DNA from: an uncultured bacterium
GTDB taxonomy: Bacteria; Verrucomicrobiota; Kiritimatiellia; CAIKKV01; CAITUY01
Reading direction: 5' to 3'
NCBI GenBank assembly: GCA_903934155.1
Contig: CAIZMS010000385.1
Span: forward strand, 1-8,146
DNA: 8,146 nucleotides
The translations under genes were made by a program, and so were the position numbers. Positions 5,915 through 8,146 of this stretch are shown here, piece after piece. Position 1 is the first letter of the stretch. The number at the start of each line of letters is the position of its first letter. The notes under the pieces were generated by a model. That model saw only the letters and a list, made by a program, of their open reading frames with translations, did not search any database and was not told where the DNA came from.

Positions 5915-6946
5915 ATGATAGTCGAAATCCCAACAACCATGAAAACGGCCCTCGAGAAACAAACTCATCTCGCCCGACTTCGCCTGAGATTCGGGGTGGT
6001 CTTGCTGGGCGCCGTGGTGATGACCGGCACACTCGGATTTCATTTCATCGAGGGGTGGCCACTGCTGGATTCCCTTTACATGACGGCCATCACCATCTCG
6101 ACGGTCGGCTTCAGGGAGGTCCAGCCTTTATCGCCGACAGGAAAGATCTTCACCATCTTCCTGATATTGGGCGGTGTGGGAACCATGGCCTTTGCCGCCT
6201 CCATGGCCGTGGAAGCCATTGTTCATCGACAGGTTCGAATGTTAACCGGGAGACGAGGCATGCAAAAAGACATCTCAAAACTGAACCATCACACCATCCT
6301 GTGCGGCTATGGCCGCATGGGCCATCTGGTGGCGGAAACACTCAAAGACTCGGGACGGGACGTGGTCGTGGTGGAAAACACTCCGGAAGTAGCCGAAGAA
6401 GCGGTGGAGCGCGGACTCCTGGTGCTCCATGGAAACGCCACGGATGAGGAGATTCTCGCCGCAGCCGGCATTGAGCGGGCCACCGCCCTGGTAGCCACCC
6501 TGGGCAGTGATGCTGACAATCTTTTCCTCACCCTGACCGGCCGGGGCATGAATAAAGACTTGAGCATTATTGTCCGGGCCAATGACTCAGGCAGTGTCAG
6601 GAAATTCCACCGGGCCGGGGCCAACCGGGTGGTTTTGCCAGATGTGGTCGGCGCGGATCATATTGTCCGGCTGCTCACCCGCCCCTCGGTGGTGGATTTC
6701 GTGGAACTGGTGGCCAAGGACGGCGGAATCGAGTTGGAAGTCCGCCAGATTGAAATTGCCGCCGAGAGTCCCTTTGCCAATAAGACCCTTGCCGAAGCCC
6801 GCATCCGGCAGGCCACAGGGTGCATAGTTCTGGCCATTCGACGTCCCGGCCAGAAAACCCTCTTCGATCCCGGCCCGGATGCCCGGATCCTGGTGGGCGA
6901 CACGCTTCTGGCCATCGGCTCCTGCGAACCCTCCCACGAGGAATGA
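5915..6946 (+). CDS. Two-TM potassium channel with RCK (TrkA-N/TrkA-C) domain
   Basis: This is an ion channel subunit of the MthK/Kch-like class: pore in the inner membrane, ligand-gating RCK domain in the cytoplasm. Numbering from the ATG at 5915 (343 residues): TM1 about 26-45; re-entrant pore helix and filter at 52-69 (DSLYMTAITISTVGFREV); TM2 about 78-102; Rossmann RCK-N from 125 with GYGRMG at 131-136 and an acidic end to the second strand (VVVVENTPE); conserved LHGNATDE; RCK-C at about 262-337, ending in VGDTLLAIGS. The filter is TVGFR where potassium channels usually have TVG[YF]G (nt 6101-6115). Starts at TTG 5900 or ATG 5939 are possible; all three keep both TMs. The gene is divergent from the acetolactate decarboxylase (107-nt gap) and ends just before the aldolase terminator. 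A RCK-bearing channel suggests K+ homeostasis; the exact ligand cannot be read from the sequence. Confidence 0.92.
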   Translation: MIVEIPTTMKTALEKQTHLARLRLRFGVVLLGAVVMTGTLGFHFIEGWPLLDSLYMTAITISTVGFREVQPLSPTGKIFTIFLILGGVGTMAFAASMAVEAIVHRQVRMLTGRRGMQKDISKLNHHTILCGYGRMGHLVAETLKDSGRDVVVVENTPEVAEEAVERGLLVLHGNATDEEILAAAGIERATALVATLGSDADNLFLTLTGRGMNKDLSIIVRANDSGSVRKFHRAGANRVVLPDVVGADHIVRLLTRPSVVDFVELVAKDGGIELEVRQIEIAAESPFANKTLAEARIRQATGCIVLAIRRPGQKTLFDPGPDARILVGDTLLAIGSCEPSHEE

Positions 6947-6948
6947 TC

Positions 6949-7001
6949 AAAAAAAATCACCATCCGTTTCGCTCAGGAAACCCCTGAACGGCGGATGGTG
7001 A
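6949..7001 (-). terminator. Intrinsic terminator of the aldolase gene
   Basis: TCACCATCCG (6957-6966) pairs perfectly with CGGATGGTGA (6992-7001), and TCAGG (6973-6977) pairs with CCTGA (6983-6987) inside it. On the minus strand the hairpin is followed at once by eight T residues (A-tract 6949-6956). It begins 21 nt after the aldolase stop. On the plus strand there is no comparable T-tract after the stem, so it is mainly a minus-strand terminator. It may also stabilise the 3' end of the convergent channel mRNA. Confidence 0.9.
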
Positions 7002-7022
7002 CAGCGTCTCTTTCGCGGAACC

Positions 7023-7970
7023 CTATTTCACAAGCTTCCGGACGGCATCAAGCTGGCCGGCACTGCCCAGCTTCTCGTTCTTCGCGGCGATGAACTTCGC
7101 GTATTCCTTCATGAACACCTTGCCCGGGGGACGCAGGTCGAAGTTCTTGGGATCATCCTTGAAGGCCTCGCGGTGCACGCGGCACCAGACCAGGCGGCCA
7201 TCGGTGTCGATGTTGATCTTCGTCACGCCCAGTTGCGCGGCCCGCTTGAATTCATCCGCGTTGACGCCCTTGGCGCCACTGATCTGGCCACCGGCGGCAT
7301 TGATGCGGGCGACTTCGTCCTGCGGCACGCTGCTGGAGCCGTGCATGACCAACGGGAAGCCGGGCAGGCGCTTCTGGATCTCGGCCAGCACATCGAAGTG
7401 CAATCCCTGGGAACCTGAGAACTTGAAGGCGCCGTGACTCGTGCCGATGGCACAGGCCAAACTATCGCACCCGCTCTTCTTGACGAATTCCAAAGCCTGC
7501 TCGGGATTGGTAAGCTTGGCATCCGCCTCGGAGACGGAGACATGCTCCTCAACACCACCGAGCTTGCCGAGTTCGGCCTCAACCGAGATGTTGCGGGCAT
7601 GAGCCGCATCCACCACGCGCTTGGTGATTTCGATGTTCTTTTCGAACGGCTCCGCGCTGGCATCGATCATGACGGAACTGTAGAAACCGCTCTTGATGCA
7701 ATCCATGCAGGTTTCCTCATCCCCGTGGTCCAGATGCACGGCAAAAATCGCGTCGGGGAAGATTTCATCGGCCGCGCGGGTCATGGCCTCAAGCATCTTC
7801 TTGTTGGTGTACTGGCGGGCGCCCTTGGACAACTGGATAATGAAGGGGGCCTTGCTGTCGATGTTGCCCTGGAACAAACCCATGGTCTGTTCGAGATTAT
7901 TGATGTTATAGGCACCGATGGCATACTTGCCATAGGCATGTTTGAACAATTGCTGCGTTGATACAATCAT
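7023..7970 (-). CDS. Class II fructose-1,6-bisphosphate aldolase
   Basis: This is a zinc-dependent aldolase that interconverts fructose 1,6-bisphosphate with dihydroxyacetone phosphate and glyceraldehyde 3-phosphate in glycolysis and gluconeogenesis (EC 4.1.2.13), in the cytoplasm. The 315-residue length fits the family. Motifs: AYNINN (20-25), AVHLDHGD (77-84, with catalytic D81 and zinc ligand H82), VEAELGKLGG (130-139), AIGTSHGAFK (174-183, zinc ligand H179), LVMHGSSS (207-214, zinc ligand H210), and a phosphate-binding region near VTKINIDTDGR (about 258-268). The ATG at 7970 has AAGGAGA (7977-7983) 6 nt upstream. A sigma70-like promoter and a strong terminator flank it, so it can be a single-gene unit. 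Related tagatose- and ketose-bisphosphate aldolases share these motifs; the overall pattern favours fructose-bisphosphate aldolase. Confidence 0.95.
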   Translation of the reverse strand: MIVSTQQLFKHAYGKYAIGAYNINNLEQTMGLFQGNIDSKAPFIIQLSKGARQYTNKKMLEAMTRAADEIFPDAIFAVHLDHGDEETCMDCIKSGFYSSVMIDASAEPFEKNIEITKRVVDAAHARNISVEAELGKLGGVEEHVSVSEADAKLTNPEQALEFVKKSGCDSLACAIGTSHGAFKFSGSQGLHFDVLAEIQKRLPGFPLVMHGSSSVPQDEVARINAAGGQISGAKGVNADEFKRAAQLGVTKINIDTDGRLVWCRVHREAFKDDPKNFDLRPPGKVFMKEYAKFIAAKNEKLGSAGQLDAVRKLVK

Positions 7971-8001
7971 GGTTAGTCTCCTTGTTAATGAAAGGGAGAA
8001 T

Positions 8002-8029
8002 ACTCTACGCAGCCCTTCTTTCCAGTCAA
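8002..8029 (-). promoter_or_regulatory. Sigma70-like promoter of the aldolase gene
   Basis: On the minus strand TTGACT (8024-8029, 5 of 6 to consensus) and TAGAGT (8002-8007, 4 of 6) are separated by 16 bp. They stand about 30 nt before the Shine-Dalgarno of the aldolase gene. The pair is assigned from sequence match only. Confidence 0.45.
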
Positions 8030-8061
8030 TGATATAGTTGAACAGGACATTCCCCGGTTTT

Positions 8062-8146
8062 TCAGGCGGTTGAAAAGAGGAAGGCCAATTGATCGTTCGA
8101 GGGCGGAGTAAAATCAGGCGGCTTGGGGCGGTAGCGGCCGAGGCGG
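8062..8146 (-). CDS. Possible C-terminal fragment of an unidentified protein
   Basis: One minus-strand frame is open from the window edge for 27 codons to a TGA at 8062-8064. It begins RLGRYRPKPPDF and ends LAFLFSTA. Codon choice is GC-rich at third positions like the neighbouring genes, which favours coding. The piece is too short to identify, and another frame is also open here. If real, the gene lies upstream of the aldolase on the same strand. Confidence 0.3.
   Translation of the reverse strand, partial: RLGRYRPKPPDFTPPSNDQLAFLFSTA

Noticed and set aside
5808..6032. N-terminal extension of the acetolactate decarboxylase frame
   Set aside because: The extension is Arg-rich and antisense to the channel start. 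The ATG at 5807 has a strong Shine-Dalgarno and begins a signal peptide.

Overview
The window looks like chromosomal DNA from a Gram-negative-type bacterium. It carries a signal-peptide amidase, an OmpA-domain protein and a predicted lipoprotein. Base composition is GC-rich, with compact genes and good Shine-Dalgarno sites. The style of the TPR protein, the 315-residue class II aldolase and the small ParA suggest the PVC group (Kiritimatiellota, Lentisphaerota or Verrucomicrobiota). That assignment is a family-resemblance inference, not a measured one. No integrase, transposase, phage gene or CRISPR array is visible.

Layout, left to right: (1) 1-90, no supported gene, but a C-rich degenerate repeat that is G-quadruplex-prone on the minus strand. 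(2) 91-1092 (-), a periplasmic N-acetylmuramoyl-L-alanine amidase, divergent from (3) 1196-2581 (+), a cytoplasmic TPR protein. (4) 2599-4303 (-), a two-gene unit of a Soj-type ParA ATPase followed, with a 14-nt overlap, by a membrane-anchored OmpA/MotB-domain protein. (5) 4379-4472 (-), tRNA-Ser(GCU) with encoded CCA and an imperfect palindrome on its 3' end. (6) 4650-4928 (-), an HU-family nucleoid protein with a GTG start. (7) 5013-5807 (-), an alpha-acetolactate decarboxylase with a lipoprotein signal. (8) 5915-6946 (+), a two-TM potassium channel with a cytoplasmic RCK domain, divergent from (7). (9) 7023-7970 (-), a class II fructose-bisphosphate aldolase with a strong intrinsic terminator at 6949-7001 and a sigma70-like promoter. 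(10) 8062-8146 (-), possibly the C-terminus of another gene.

The most interesting unit is the parA/OmpA-domain pair. The OmpA-domain protein begins with a peptide (LGRGLGDLLG, residues 9-18) that closely resembles the ParA-contacting N-terminus of chromosomal ParB proteins. A proline-rich cytoplasmic linker, one transmembrane helix and a peptidoglycan-binding OmpA domain follow. No ParB DNA-binding domain is present in the window. The simplest reading is a ParA-type positioning system whose partner is a transmembrane cell-wall anchor rather than a centromere-binding protein. It would couple nucleoid-bound ParA to peptidoglycan. The sequence shows the architecture; the function is inference.

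The other genes are cell-envelope or housekeeping functions: wall hydrolysis, K+ flux, glycolysis/gluconeogenesis, acetoin formation and nucleoid structure. Apart from the parA pair they do not form an obvious common pathway.
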